The position numbers and the translations under genes are program-made. Source: Parabacteroides sp. FAFU027 (GTDB lineage: Bacteria; Bacteroidota; Bacteroidia; Bacteroidales; UBA7332). Taken from it: DNA of 64,000 bases. Below, piece by piece: positions 52,320 through 60,414 of the stretch; positions within the stretch are counted from its first letter, which is position 1; the number at the start of each line of letters is the position of its first letter. Below the pieces are notes generated by a model. It was not told the origin of the DNA and searched no databases. It saw nothing but the letters and a program-made list of their open reading frames with translations. The stretch covers positions 248,001 through 312,000 of the forward strand of contig NZ_JAKZKV010000006.1 in the NCBI RefSeq assembly GCF_022808675.1, in the 5' to 3' direction.

Positions 52320-52764
52320 ACAGATACAATTGCTGATTGACGGTGAAATGAAGGAGAAACAGATGGCTGTATGTGAGGAGCATCTGTCTCATTGCCCCGA
52401 CTGCCAACGGCATTATGAAGAGCAGATGCGAAACTCTCTGCGGATTTCTGAAATGATAAACTTTACCACAGTAAAGCCGGAGCAGATTCCCGTGTTTAAT
52501 TTCCCCGAAAATAAAGCTCCGGTTAAAAAGCACTACAGCTCAATATCCATTTGGCTGAAAATAGCCGCCGTTTTAATCCCCATCATCGTTTGCTGGCAAT
52601 TCTGGCCTCAAAAAACGGAAAAGCAATTTAACCCGACGCAGGAAGCGATAATGAAATATGAACTCTGCAACAGCGTGGACGCCAATACCGCCTGGCAGGA
52701 AAACATGATTATAACGACGGTTACCGACGAAAATGGGAAAGTGATTGAATGTTCAACCAATTAA
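52300..52764 (+). CDS. Anti-sigma factor with zinc-finger domain
   Basis: A 154-residue membrane protein. The N-terminal zf-HC2/ZAS domain has the H-x3-C-x2-C motif in CEEHLSHCPDCQRHY, then a linker and one membrane segment (about 84-103, IWLKIAAVLIPIIVCW). The periplasmic tail is ~50 residues. It starts inside the sigma gene. It should hold the sigma factor at the membrane until a signal arrives. Confidence 0.88.
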   Translation: MQCLTNEQIQLLIDGEMKEKQMAVCEEHLSHCPDCQRHYEEQMRNSLRISEMINFTTVKPEQIPVFNFPENKAPVKKHYSSISIWLKIAAVLIPIIVCWQFWPQKTEKQFNPTQEAIMKYELCNSVDANTAWQENMIITTVTDENGKVIECSTN

Positions 52765-52775
52765 AATAGTATGTT

Positions 52776-53168
52776 ATGAAATGCGTAAAATGGATTTTTC
52801 TGGTGATGCTTATCTCTTTTCCCGCGATCATGCAAGGTCAGACAAAAGACGAGAAATTGTCAGAATTGAAAGAGATACTAAAAAGGTCGCTTTATCAGTC
52901 TGATGTGCAGATTGATAAACAGGGGATAATAAATCGTTCCGATAACAATGGAAATCGATTCAGGTATTCCCTTGAGGATATCCGTGAAGTATCTTCAGAC
53001 TTTGATGGTTTCCACAATCTGTTGATTTCTATGAAGGAGGAAAAATCTGTTCAGCCCATTGTCAATGGGCAGGAGAGCGAGCTGAAAATGAATGTCTTCT
53101 CGTTTGCAAATCAGGAGGATTGCGAAAAGGCAAAGGGGATATTGAATGAACTGATTCAGATGAAGTAG
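52776..53168 (+). CDS. Hypothetical periplasmic protein of the sigma operon
   Basis: A 130-residue protein with a signal peptide (about 1-22, ending IMQGQ). The mature part contains DVQIDKQGIINRSDNNGN and DIREVSSDFDGFHNLLISM; it may be a small beta-rich fold. No known domain recognised. It lies 11 bp after the anti-sigma gene and 24 bp before the propeller gene, so it belongs to the same operon. Confidence 0.75.
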   Translation: MKCVKWIFLVMLISFPAIMQGQTKDEKLSELKEILKRSLYQSDVQIDKQGIINRSDNNGNRFRYSLEDIREVSSDFDGFHNLLISMKEEKSVQPIVNGQESELKMNVFSFANQEDCEKAKGILNELIQMK

Positions 53169-53192
53169 TTTTTCAGGCTAAATAAAACTCAA

Positions 53193-54488
53193 ATGAAACG
53201 ACTATTTTTTTTATTTCTCATCGTATTGGCGCTGTCCGTACAGGCGCAACATCGGAGTTCGATGTACAAAGATGGTGAGATACAGTTAGTGCCCGATGCG
53301 GCTTACGCAAAACATGCTGACCTGAACCAGCTTTTTCCGGACGCCAGTCAGTCCGAACCGTCTAAAAGCAGGGGAGCTGTACGCAGTATGGTCGTTGCGC
53401 CAGATGGATCTGTCTTTATGAGTCTGCGCACAAAGCATTTGATCTGCAAGTTTGATAAGCAGGGTAATTTCGTAAAGACCTTTGGTAAAAAAGGGGGAAA
53501 GAAGCCATGTGACTTTATTTATGAGCCCACTGTGCAGGGGATACTGGATGGAAAATATGTATATACCATAGCGGTGGATGGCCGTATGCACTTCTTCGAT
53601 CTGAATGGCAAATGGGTGAAAACGATTACTCTGAAGTATATGCCGCTCAATACCTATCCGCTAAAAGGCGGTAAAATAGCTATTGTTGGATTTAGTGTCG
53701 GTAAGCAGAACCGGACCTCTGTTCGGATTCTGGACTTTAGGAATGGTGTAGAGAGGGAGATCTTTTCTGAAATACAACCTAACCAGGATAAAGCAAGTAT
53801 TGTCATTACGCCCAACTCCAGAGGTGAAATCGATAACGAGGGCAAATACCATGTGGCAACTTCCTATAAACCGCCTGTTATCGGCTGTTTACTGCCTTTC
53901 TCACACGATATGTATTACAGGGTAAGGATTACGTCTTCAACGGACGGTAATCTCATCGTGGCAAATCCTTCAAACGGGCAGATTGCGGTGTATAATCCTT
54001 TAGGTCAGAAGATAAAACAATTCGTAGCAGACATCAAACCGGAAGTCATCAGCAAAGAAGATAGGGAAGAGTATTACCAGAAAGCGGTCAAAGAACTTAA
54101 AAAGCTGGAGGAGGATGTGCAGAAATCCGACAAAAACAAGGAGTATTGGAACGAATATATTTTCCAATACAAAGCGCAGCTCTATAAATTCAGGGAGCCT
54201 GCCAGTTACCCCGACCATCTGCCTTACTTCTCGGAAATGATGATTGATGAGGATGATAATATTCTTCTGTTCCGCTTTACCCGCGAAGAGGGGTCGAATA
54301 AATTTGATGTTTACACTTATGATCATAAAGGCGTCCGGATTGCTTCATCCAGTTTTGTCTCAGATAGTTATGAGTTGAAAATCAATCCGGCTGTTTTCAG
54401 GTTTCACAATCGTTGTATCTATTCCTATGTCAGCAAAAAGGATGCAGGAAATGGTGGGTATGAGTTGGTGAGATTCAACCTTCGATGA
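53193..54488 (+). CDS. Six-bladed beta-propeller protein (NHL-like)
   Basis: A 431-residue exported protein (signal peptide about 1-18, ending VQAQ). Repeated blades with the pattern DGSVFMSLRTKHLICKFD and GNLIVANPSNGQIAVYN fit the six-bladed propeller family common in Bacteroidota. A charged helical insert (EEYYQKAVKELKKLEEDVQK) interrupts the propeller. As the last gene of the sigma/anti-sigma operon it may be the regulated output or the signal sensor; neither is shown. Confidence 0.82.
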   Translation: MKRLFFLFLIVLALSVQAQHRSSMYKDGEIQLVPDAAYAKHADLNQLFPDASQSEPSKSRGAVRSMVVAPDGSVFMSLRTKHLICKFDKQGNFVKTFGKKGGKKPCDFIYEPTVQGILDGKYVYTIAVDGRMHFFDLNGKWVKTITLKYMPLNTYPLKGGKIAIVGFSVGKQNRTSVRILDFRNGVEREIFSEIQPNQDKASIVITPNSRGEIDNEGKYHVATSYKPPVIGCLLPFSHDMYYRVRITSSTDGNLIVANPSNGQIAVYNPLGQKIKQFVADIKPEVISKEDREEYYQKAVKELKKLEEDVQKSDKNKEYWNEYIFQYKAQLYKFREPASYPDHLPYFSEMMIDEDDNILLFRFTREEGSNKFDVYTYDHKGVRIASSSFVSDSYELKINPAVFRFHNRCIYSYVSKKDAGNGGYELVRFNLR

Positions 54489-54540
54489 ATGGAGTAGAAG
54501 GTTTTGTTGAGAAATAAGAGGGTAACAATACAACTTTGAA

Positions 54541-54595
54541 CGCAAAGGCGCAAAAACGCGAAGGAATAAACACTTTGCGTTTTTGCGCCTTTGCG
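54541..54595. repeat. 23 bp inverted repeat with 9-nt loop
   Basis: CGCAAAGGCGCAAAAACGCG and its partner TTTGCGTTTTTGCGCCTTTG pair with one mismatch over 23 bp. It lies between the propeller gene and the CBS gene and could act as a terminator or an interspersed Bacteroidota palindrome. Confidence 0.85.
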
Positions 54596-54712
54596 TTTGA
54601 TCTCTTTATATAATGGGAGGTTCAATAACTTTTAAAGCAATTCGCTTCAATCCCTGAACCGAATATTGAAACGTTAACAGCCTGATGTGGCTATTCCTGC
54701 GAAAATAAGTAG

Positions 54713-54720
54713 TACTTTTG
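54713..54720 (+). promoter_or_regulatory. -7 element TACTTTTG for the CBS/Nramp operon
   Basis: Exact TAnnTTTG match. The predicted start near 54727 leaves a ~125-nt untranslated leader. Confidence 0.6.
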
Positions 54721-54726
54721 CACCGC

Positions 54727-54851
54727 AAATAAAAATCTTTATTCCAAATGGACGGAGACCCGGCACATATATTCATATTACTAACCTGACCTGGCCGGGG
54801 AATTACCTCTTCGTAACCTCCTGCTGAGTCATAACGCAAGGAGGTGACTTC
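54727..54851 (+). ncRNA. Structured 5' leader with sequestered ribosome-binding site (candidate riboswitch)
   Basis: CCCGGC (54759-54764) pairs with GCCGGG (54794-54799); outside it ACGGAG (54752-54757) pairs with CTTCGT (54809-54814), giving an aptamer-like arm. Next, ACCTCCT (54816-54822) is exactly complementary to AGGAGGT (54839-54845), the unusually strong Shine-Dalgarno 6 nt before the ATG. Translation should be off when that hairpin forms. I do not recognise a known class: the M-box and yybP-ykoY signatures are not evident. Ligand Mg2+ is a guess from the downstream genes. Confidence 0.5.
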
Positions 54852-56120
54852 ATGACATCTTTCACAACCTTTTACCTGAGTCGCATTATCGGCTCACGCG
54901 TTTATGATGCGCACAACCAATTTGTGGGCATTGTAAAAGACCTGTTCATTCTTCCCAATTATATATCGGAAGGAGTGGAGCGCCCTTTAGTTGCAGCGAT
55001 TAAGCTCAAAAAGGGGAAAACAACTTTGATTTATTCATTTGACGGTTTTGTTGTCACAAAAGTCAACGGGAAAATATCAGTTGCCTGTGAAGAACTGATT
55101 CCTTATGACCAGGAAAAACTGGACGATGGTGTTTTCCTCGGGGAAGGCATTTTGGATAAACAGATCGTAGACCTGAACGGTCGTAAACTGGTTCGGGTGA
55201 ATGACATACGACTGGTGTCGGTACCTACGGGAACTTTTGCACTGGCAGTGGATATCGGAGTGGAAGGATTGCTTCGCCGCATTGGCCTTGCCAAGCCGTT
55301 AAAGAAATTCCTGCTCCTGTTCCGGGTAACCATTCCTGCTAAATTTATCGTGTGGGATGACATCGAGGCGGTGGATTTCTCCAATTTCAATATCAAACTT
55401 TCCAAAAGCCATAAGAAGCTCGAAACACTTCACCCTTCTGACCTTGCCGATATTATCGAGGATTTGGGCAAACAGACCCGTCTCTCTGTGTTCGAAGCGT
55501 TGGATGAAGAGAAGGCTGCCGATGTGATGGAAGAGCTGGAGGTAGAAGCTCAGATTCACCTACTGGAAAACCTTTCAGTCGCAAAAGCTGCCGATGTGCT
55601 TGAAAAGATGCCGGCAGATGAGGTGGCCGACATTCTCGATGAGCTCGAAGAGGAAAAAGCGGAACAAATCCTTCGGGAGATGGAGAAAGATTCTTCCGAA
55701 GAGGTGCGCGAGCTGTTGGAATATCCCGACGATTCAGTGGGAAGTATCATGTCCACCGAATACCTTTCCTTCAATAAGGATAATACCGTTGAGGAGGTGT
55801 TAGCGGAGCTTCGCCTGAAGAAACCGGAAGCGGAAGAATTATATAACCTCTTTGTGGTCAATGATAAAGAGAAGCTGATTGCGACCTTCTCGCTTCGCGA
55901 CCTGGTGATTTCAGAACCCAATGCAGCTATCAGCGAGATCATGAAACCATCACCGGTGCACTTGCACGACGATCAGGAGATTAACGAGATTGCCGAATTT
56001 ATTTCCAAATACAACCTGTTGGCTATCCCGGTAGTTGATAAGGAAAATATCCTGCAAGGAATGGTGGTTATCGACGACGTGGTCGAGGACTTGATTGGTA
56101 AACGCAAAACGAATAAATAA
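54852..56120 (+). CDS. Soluble PRC-barrel / MgtE_N / CBS protein
   Basis: A 422-residue cytoplasmic protein. Residues ~1-185 carry two PRC-barrel-like beta segments (RIIGSRVYDAHNQFVGIV, LVRVNDIRLVSV). Residues ~190-290 are the MgtE N-domain helical repeats (HPSDLADIIEDLG, KMPADEVADILDELEEEKA). Residues ~300-420 hold a CBS pair (VGSIMSTEYLSF, ISEIMKPSPVHL). In MgtE these N/CBS domains sense Mg2+ and gate the pore, but here there is no membrane domain. The Nramp-like gene begins 14 bp later, so this is probably its regulator. Confidence 0.85.
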   Translation: MTSFTTFYLSRIIGSRVYDAHNQFVGIVKDLFILPNYISEGVERPLVAAIKLKKGKTTLIYSFDGFVVTKVNGKISVACEELIPYDQEKLDDGVFLGEGILDKQIVDLNGRKLVRVNDIRLVSVPTGTFALAVDIGVEGLLRRIGLAKPLKKFLLLFRVTIPAKFIVWDDIEAVDFSNFNIKLSKSHKKLETLHPSDLADIIEDLGKQTRLSVFEALDEEKAADVMEELEVEAQIHLLENLSVAKAADVLEKMPADEVADILDELEEEKAEQILREMEKDSSEEVRELLEYPDDSVGSIMSTEYLSFNKDNTVEEVLAELRLKKPEAEELYNLFVVNDKEKLIATFSLRDLVISEPNAAISEIMKPSPVHLHDDQEINEIAEFISKYNLLAIPVVDKENILQGMVVIDDVVEDLIGKRKTNK

Positions 56121-56134
56121 AAGGAGACCCCGGA

Positions 56135-57376
56135 ATGTTTAAGAATAAGAAACTATGGAGCCGGATCGGCCTGTTCCTGGCTATCCTTGGGCCGGGAATC
56201 ATTACCGGAAGCGTGGATAATGATGCGGGAGGTATCACTACCTATGCTGTAAGCGGTGCGGTGTATGGCTATAACATGATTTGGACGTTGATTCCCTCCT
56301 TTATCGTACTGATAATTATTCAGGAGATGAATGCCCGTATGGGTATCGTAACCGGCAAAGGTTTGGCTGATTTGATTCGTGAGAATGCCGGCGTGAAAAT
56401 TACCTTCCTGATATTCATCGGATTATTGATTGCAGATATTGGCAACACTACGACCGAATTTGCCGGTGTGGCGGGAAGTCTTGAAGTGTTTGGCGTCAGT
56501 AAATATATATCGGTCCCGTTGGTTGGGGCGTTGGTCTGGATACTTGTGGTAAAAGGAACTTATCAGCTTGCGGAACGGATCTTTCTGATTTTTAGCGTCT
56601 CATTATTGACTTATGTGGTTTCTGCTATTATGGGACATCCACACTGGGGAGAGATTGGAACCGCGATTGTTCATCCGCAGGTGGAGATCAACTCAAAAAG
56701 TCTGGCGATGATGATCGGAATTGTCGGTACTACTATTGCTCCCTGGATGCAGTTTTACATGCAATCGTCTGTGATTGAAAAGGGTTTGGAGATTAAGAAC
56801 TTCAAATACTCGATGATTGATATTGTGGTGGGATGTATTGCAACTGTGGTGGTGGCTTTCTTCATCATTGTGGCGTGCGCATCGACTCTGCACGAAAAAG
56901 GCATTCAAATCAATGAAGCAAAAGATGCGGCATTGGCACTGAAGCCGCTGGCAGGAGAGTTTGCATCACAAGTATTTGCCTTTGGTTTGTTTGTTGCTTC
57001 GATATTCTCGGCGACGATTTTGCCATTGGCCACTGCTTTCTATGTTTGCGAGGCGTTTGGCTTTGAGGCGGGTATTGATAAAAAATGGGAAGAGGCGCCT
57101 GAGTTCTATGTGCTTTATACGATAATTCTGGTTCTTTCGGTATTGATAATCCTTTGGCCGAATGCACCGCTGATTGCAATCTCGCTATGGTCGCAGGTCA
57201 TCAACGGATTGCTGTTGCCGGTGGTACTGGTCAGTATGATGTTACTGGTCAATAACAAAAAGATCATGGGTGAATATGTCAATAAGCCTTTGCAGAATGT
57301 AATCGGCTGGGGAGCGGTGACCGTATTGATCGGATTGACCGTGACGTTGTTGGTGATGCCTTTGTTTGGGAAATAA
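56135..57376 (+). CDS. Nramp-related transporter, NRMT-like (candidate Mg2+ transporter)
   Basis: A 413-residue Nramp-fold membrane protein with about 11 segments. Helix 1 reads SVDNDAGGITTY, so Asp30 is kept but the Asn of DPGN is Gly33; helix 6 reads GTTIAPWMQFYMQ, so the Met of MPH is Ala. Loss of the soft Met ligand is the mark of the NRMT magnesium clade described in Clostridia and Eggerthella. The canonical mntH at 39.7 kb keeps both residues. It is 14 bp after the MgtE_N/CBS gene. Mg2+ as substrate is inference. Confidence 0.85.
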   Translation: MFKNKKLWSRIGLFLAILGPGIITGSVDNDAGGITTYAVSGAVYGYNMIWTLIPSFIVLIIIQEMNARMGIVTGKGLADLIRENAGVKITFLIFIGLLIADIGNTTTEFAGVAGSLEVFGVSKYISVPLVGALVWILVVKGTYQLAERIFLIFSVSLLTYVVSAIMGHPHWGEIGTAIVHPQVEINSKSLAMMIGIVGTTIAPWMQFYMQSSVIEKGLEIKNFKYSMIDIVVGCIATVVVAFFIIVACASTLHEKGIQINEAKDAALALKPLAGEFASQVFAFGLFVASIFSATILPLATAFYVCEAFGFEAGIDKKWEEAPEFYVLYTIILVLSVLIILWPNAPLIAISLWSQVINGLLLPVVLVSMMLLVNNKKIMGEYVNKPLQNVIGWGAVTVLIGLTVTLLVMPLFGK

Positions 57377-57397
57377 GCAATTTCCCTATACTATGAG

Positions 57398-57435
57398 AAA
57401 AGCGCCCAAGCAAAAAAACATGCTTCGGCGCTTTT
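57398..57435. terminator. Bidirectional terminator
   Basis: AAAAGCGCC and GGCGCTTTT with inner AGCA/TGCT form a stem between the convergent Nramp and sufE genes; A and T runs flank both sides. Confidence 0.85.
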
Positions 57436-57457
57436 CATATTATACCTTTTTGGTGAA

Positions 57458-57877
57458 TTATGCTTTCGCCTTAAACGCCAGCGCATACAAGCGCATTTGC
57501 TTAACCATCGACACTAAGCCGTTGGAGCGGGTGGGAGAGAGGTGTTCTTTCAATCCGATCTGTTCAATAAAGTAGAGGTCGGTATTGATAATTTCATCGG
57601 GAGTATGCCCCGAAAGCACCTGAATCAATAGAGATACGATCCCTTTTACGATTACGGCATCGCTTTCTGCTTTGAAAATAACCAGCCCGTTTTCATATTC
57701 TGCCTGAAGCCATACGCGGCTTTGGCAACCTTCGATCAGGTATTGCGGTACTTTATACTTCTCGTCAATGGGTGCTAAAGAGTTGCCCAGGTCTATGATG
57801 AGTTGGTATTTATCCATCCAGTCTTCAAATTCTGAGAATTCGTCGATGATGTTGTCTTGAATTTCGTTGATAGTCAT
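57458..57877 (-). CDS. sufE: SufE-family sulfur acceptor protein
   Basis: A 139-residue Fe-S cluster assembly protein that takes persulfide from the SufS cysteine desulfurase. The active Cys51 is in YLIEGCQSRVWL. SFDLMDKYQ-like EFEDWMDKYQLIIDLG is the usual N-terminus. No sufS or sufBCD genes are nearby. It runs opposite to the Nramp gene. Confidence 0.93.
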   Translation of the reverse strand: MTINEIQDNIIDEFSEFEDWMDKYQLIIDLGNSLAPIDEKYKVPQYLIEGCQSRVWLQAEYENGLVIFKAESDAVIVKGIVSLLIQVLSGHTPDEIINTDLYFIEQIGLKEHLSPTRSNGLVSMVKQMRLYALAFKAKA

Positions 57878-58004
57878 CAGTCTATGTAATTAAGGAATTA
57901 AAACAATTAAAGTAATTAAAGGGGAAAGGGGAAGAATGAATGTAATTCAATTTACAAATCTTCGAATTCCCGAGTTTTCCAATTGGCTGATCAGCTAATT
58001 GAGT

Positions 58005-58988
58005 TTATTTTTCTTCGTAAATAATTTCCGCTAAAGTCTGGCCAACCACTTTGAGGGTCTCTTTGGAGATATTCTTCATCGTGTCATCAATGGTGTGCCA
58101 GTGTGCAGGGAATCCCTGGCGGGAATTGGGGTCAAAGTTAATGATGTCCACGCAGGGGATTTTGGCCAGTTTGTTGATGTAAACGTGGTCATCAGTAATA
58201 CTTCCTCCCTGTCCGTCACGGAAATATTGTCCGTAACCCAGGCTTTGTCCTTTCTTCCAGATGCGGTCGGCAACACCGGACGCGTAATTCAGGGATACAT
58301 TGTCTTTATAGAAAACGGCTCCACCGGCACCGACCATATCGAGCAGGATTCCGAAGCGGGCGGTATATCCCGGCGTGTGTGGATTCTTTGCCCAGTATTG
58401 GGAGCCCAGGCACCAGTCATCTTCACTGCTTTCTCCCTGATAATATTGAGGAGCTCCCACATCTTCTGCATCTACACAAAGGAGGTCAATACCGATAGCA
58501 GGATTCTTTTTTGCCATCATGCGGGCAAGTTCGAGCATAACACCGACTCCGCTGGCCCCGTCATCAATACCATCTACCGGTTTGCTGTAATTGGCCGGGT
58601 TAGGGTCGTTGTCGGCAAAGGGACGAGAATCCCAGTGGGTAAGAATCAGGATACGGTCGCTTTTATCCGGATTGTATGAGGCGATGATGTTGCGTGATTT
58701 GAGCACCACTTTATCAAACCGGGTCAGATCTGCCTTTTGCTCGGTAACAGTTGCCCCGAAGCGTTTAAACTGTGAAACGATATAATCACCGCAATTCACA
58801 TGGGCCTGGGTGTTTGGCAATCGGGGACCGAATAAGCTTTGTTTTTCAACATAGGCATATGCACTATCAGCGCTGAAGGCCGGAGTTGTTGAAGTAACTT
58901 TTTCAGTCGTTGCGCTTGTTTCTTTAGGCTTAGAACTGCAAGAGAGTAATGATATAGTAATTAATCCTATATAAATTAGCTTATTCAT
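58005..58988 (-). CDS. M28-family glutaminyl-peptide cyclotransferase-like lipoprotein
   Basis: A 327-residue lipoprotein: I start at 58988 (MNKLIYIGLITISLLSC, Cys17), since the frame upstream adds promoter sequence. The M28 zinc fold shows LTHWDSRPFADNDPNP, DGIDDGASGVGVMLELAR and CVDAEDVGAPQYY. The HWDSRP and DGASG pattern matches the glutaminyl cyclases of Porphyromonas and relatives rather than aminopeptidases. That enzyme forms N-terminal pyroglutamate on exported proteins. The promoter has a perfect TTTG-N20-TACTTTTG. Confidence 0.85.
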   Translation of the reverse strand: MNKLIYIGLITISLLSCSSKPKETSATTEKVTSTTPAFSADSAYAYVEKQSLFGPRLPNTQAHVNCGDYIVSQFKRFGATVTEQKADLTRFDKVVLKSRNIIASYNPDKSDRILILTHWDSRPFADNDPNPANYSKPVDGIDDGASGVGVMLELARMMAKKNPAIGIDLLCVDAEDVGAPQYYQGESSEDDWCLGSQYWAKNPHTPGYTARFGILLDMVGAGGAVFYKDNVSLNYASGVADRIWKKGQSLGYGQYFRDGQGGSITDDHVYINKLAKIPCVDIINFDPNSRQGFPAHWHTIDDTMKNISKETLKVVGQTLAEIIYEEK

Positions 58989-59015
58989 AGGCTGTTTGCT
59001 CTTTATTTGAAACGT

Positions 59016-59047
59016 CAAAAGTACAAATCCGGCAGTGAAATCCCAAA
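59016..59047 (-). promoter_or_regulatory. Full Bacteroidota promoter for the cyclase gene
   Basis: Minus-strand -33 TTTG (59044-59047), 20 bp spacer and -7 TACTTTTG (59016-59023). Confidence 0.75.
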
Positions 59048-59064
59048 AGATAGCCGAAAATTCA

Positions 59065-59072
59065 TAGATTTG
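59065..59072 (+). promoter_or_regulatory. -7 element TAGATTTG for folP
   Basis: Consensus match 20 bp ahead of the folP start, divergent from the cyclase promoter. Confidence 0.6.
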
Positions 59073-59092
59073 CACTACATAACAGACTACGC

Positions 59093-59935
59093 ATGAAACT
59101 TTCTTATCACCAGATTAATCTCAACGGAACCTTATATGACCTCTCTACCCCTGTCGTCATGGGTATTCTCAATGTTACGCCGGACTCCTTTTACGGAGGA
59201 AGCCGCTATCAGACTGAGAAGGACATCGCCGAACGTACAGAACAAATTCTGGCGGAAGGTGCGTTGATGATTGATTTGGGAGCCTATTCCTCCCGTCCCG
59301 ACGGTGTGGATATTTCACCGGAGGAGGAAATGGAACGACTCGATTTTGCATTGAAAATTATCCAAAAGACAGCTCCTGAAGCGTTGATTTCAGTGGATAC
59401 TTTTCGGGCTTCGGTTGCCGAACGATGCGTAAAGGAGTATGGGGTATCGGTGATTAATGACATTTCAGGTGGAATCATTGATGATAAAATGTTTGAAACG
59501 GTGGCAGACCTGCATGTCCCTTACGTGTTGATGCACATGCGTGGAGTTCCGCAGACGATGCAGCAATTTTGCCAGTACGATAATCTCTTGCCGGATATCC
59601 TGTTTGATTTGGCAAAGAAGGTGGAGCAACTGCGCAAGCTAGGCGTTTGTGATATCATCATCGACCCCGGCTTTGGCTTTAGCAAGACACTGGACCAGAA
59701 TTATGAATTGATGCACCATTTACGTGAATTTGGGATATTCGATCTGCCGTTGCTGGTGGGGATTTCACGAAAGTCTATGATTTACAAGTTTCTGGGTGGT
59801 TCGCCGGAAACCAGTCTGAACGGAACAATCGTATTAAACACACTGGCACTGCTGGGTGGAGCTTCGATTCTTCGGGTGCATGATGTGAAAGAGGCGGTGG
59901 AGACCATTAAGCTGGTGCAAAAAGTGGGAGTTTGA
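59093..59935 (+). CDS. folP: Dihydropteroate synthase
   Basis: A 280-residue TIM-barrel enzyme of folate synthesis, the target of sulfonamides. Motifs: MGILNVTPDSFYGGSRY (N-terminal), ISVDTFRASVAERCV, VINDISGGI and IIIDPGFGFSKTLDQNY. Length is normal. In Bacteroidota folP is often followed by cdaA; here ~875 bp with repeats and a GxxExxY gene separate them, so an insertion is likely. Confidence 0.95.
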   Translation: MKLSYHQINLNGTLYDLSTPVVMGILNVTPDSFYGGSRYQTEKDIAERTEQILAEGALMIDLGAYSSRPDGVDISPEEEMERLDFALKIIQKTAPEALISVDTFRASVAERCVKEYGVSVINDISGGIIDDKMFETVADLHVPYVLMHMRGVPQTMQQFCQYDNLLPDILFDLAKKVEQLRKLGVCDIIIDPGFGFSKTLDQNYELMHHLREFGIFDLPLLVGISRKSMIYKFLGGSPETSLNGTIVLNTLALLGGASILRVHDVKEAVETIKLVQKVGV

Positions 59936-59976
59936 ATATAAGCTTTTAAGAATTAATACTATAAATGGTATTTTTG

Positions 59977-60169
59977 GCCACGAATACACGAATAGATTTT
60001 TATACGAACATATTCGAAGCAAGAATTAATATAGAATCAAAAAACACGAATGTTTTTCAAAGTTGAAAAAAGAAAAGATAGTCAGGCTATCATTTCTTTT
60101 TCAGAAACTGAAAAAGATAGGTGTTCTTTCGTAGATATTCGATGAAATAACTATTCGTGCATTCGTGGC
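59977..60169. mobile_element. Inverted-repeat-bounded element, copy 1
   Basis: Left GCCACGAATACACGAATA and right TATTCGTGCATTCGTGGC are inverted with 17 of 18 matches. The interior has ACACGAATGTTTTTCAAA, CAGGCTATCAT and a perfect CTTTTTCAG-AAA-CTGAAAAAG hairpin. It is 193 bp with no gene. A second copy follows 30 bp away. Confidence 0.75.
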
Positions 60170-60199
60170 GAATATATTTATATAATGGACTATTTGTCA

Positions 60200-60394
60200 G
60201 CCACGAATCCACGAATATAATTCGAGTTTGAACGGTATTTGATATGGGAATAATACAGTCTTAAAAAAACACGAATGTTTTTCAAAAATGAAAAACGAAA
60301 ATACAGTCAGGCTATCATCACTTTTTCAGAAACTGAAAAAGATAGGTGTTCTTTCGAAAATATTCGATGAAATAACTATTCGTGTATTCGTGGC
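60200..60394. mobile_element. Inverted-repeat-bounded element, copy 2
   Basis: Left GCCACGAATCCACGAATA and right TATTCGTGTATTCGTGGC are inverted with 17 of 18 matches. The interior blocks are the same as in copy 1 (ACACGAATGTTTTTCAAA, CAGTCAGGCTATCATC, CTTTTTCAG-AAA-CTGAAAAAG). It ends 20 bp before the GxxExxY gene. Confidence 0.75.
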
Positions 60395-60414
60395 GAATAT
60401 AAAATAACGATATT

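Noticed and set aside
54752-54800. Minus-strand CCAGGTCAGG in the CBS-gene leader resembles the conserved core of bacterial SRP RNA.
   Set aside because: The GNRA-type loop and the AGCAG strand expected on the 3' side are absent, and the region fits a plus-strand leader between promoter and start codon.
54727-54851. The leader as an M-box (ykoK) or yybP-ykoY riboswitch.
   Set aside because: I cannot place the conserved M-box or yybP-ykoY sequence blocks; kept as an unclassified leader.
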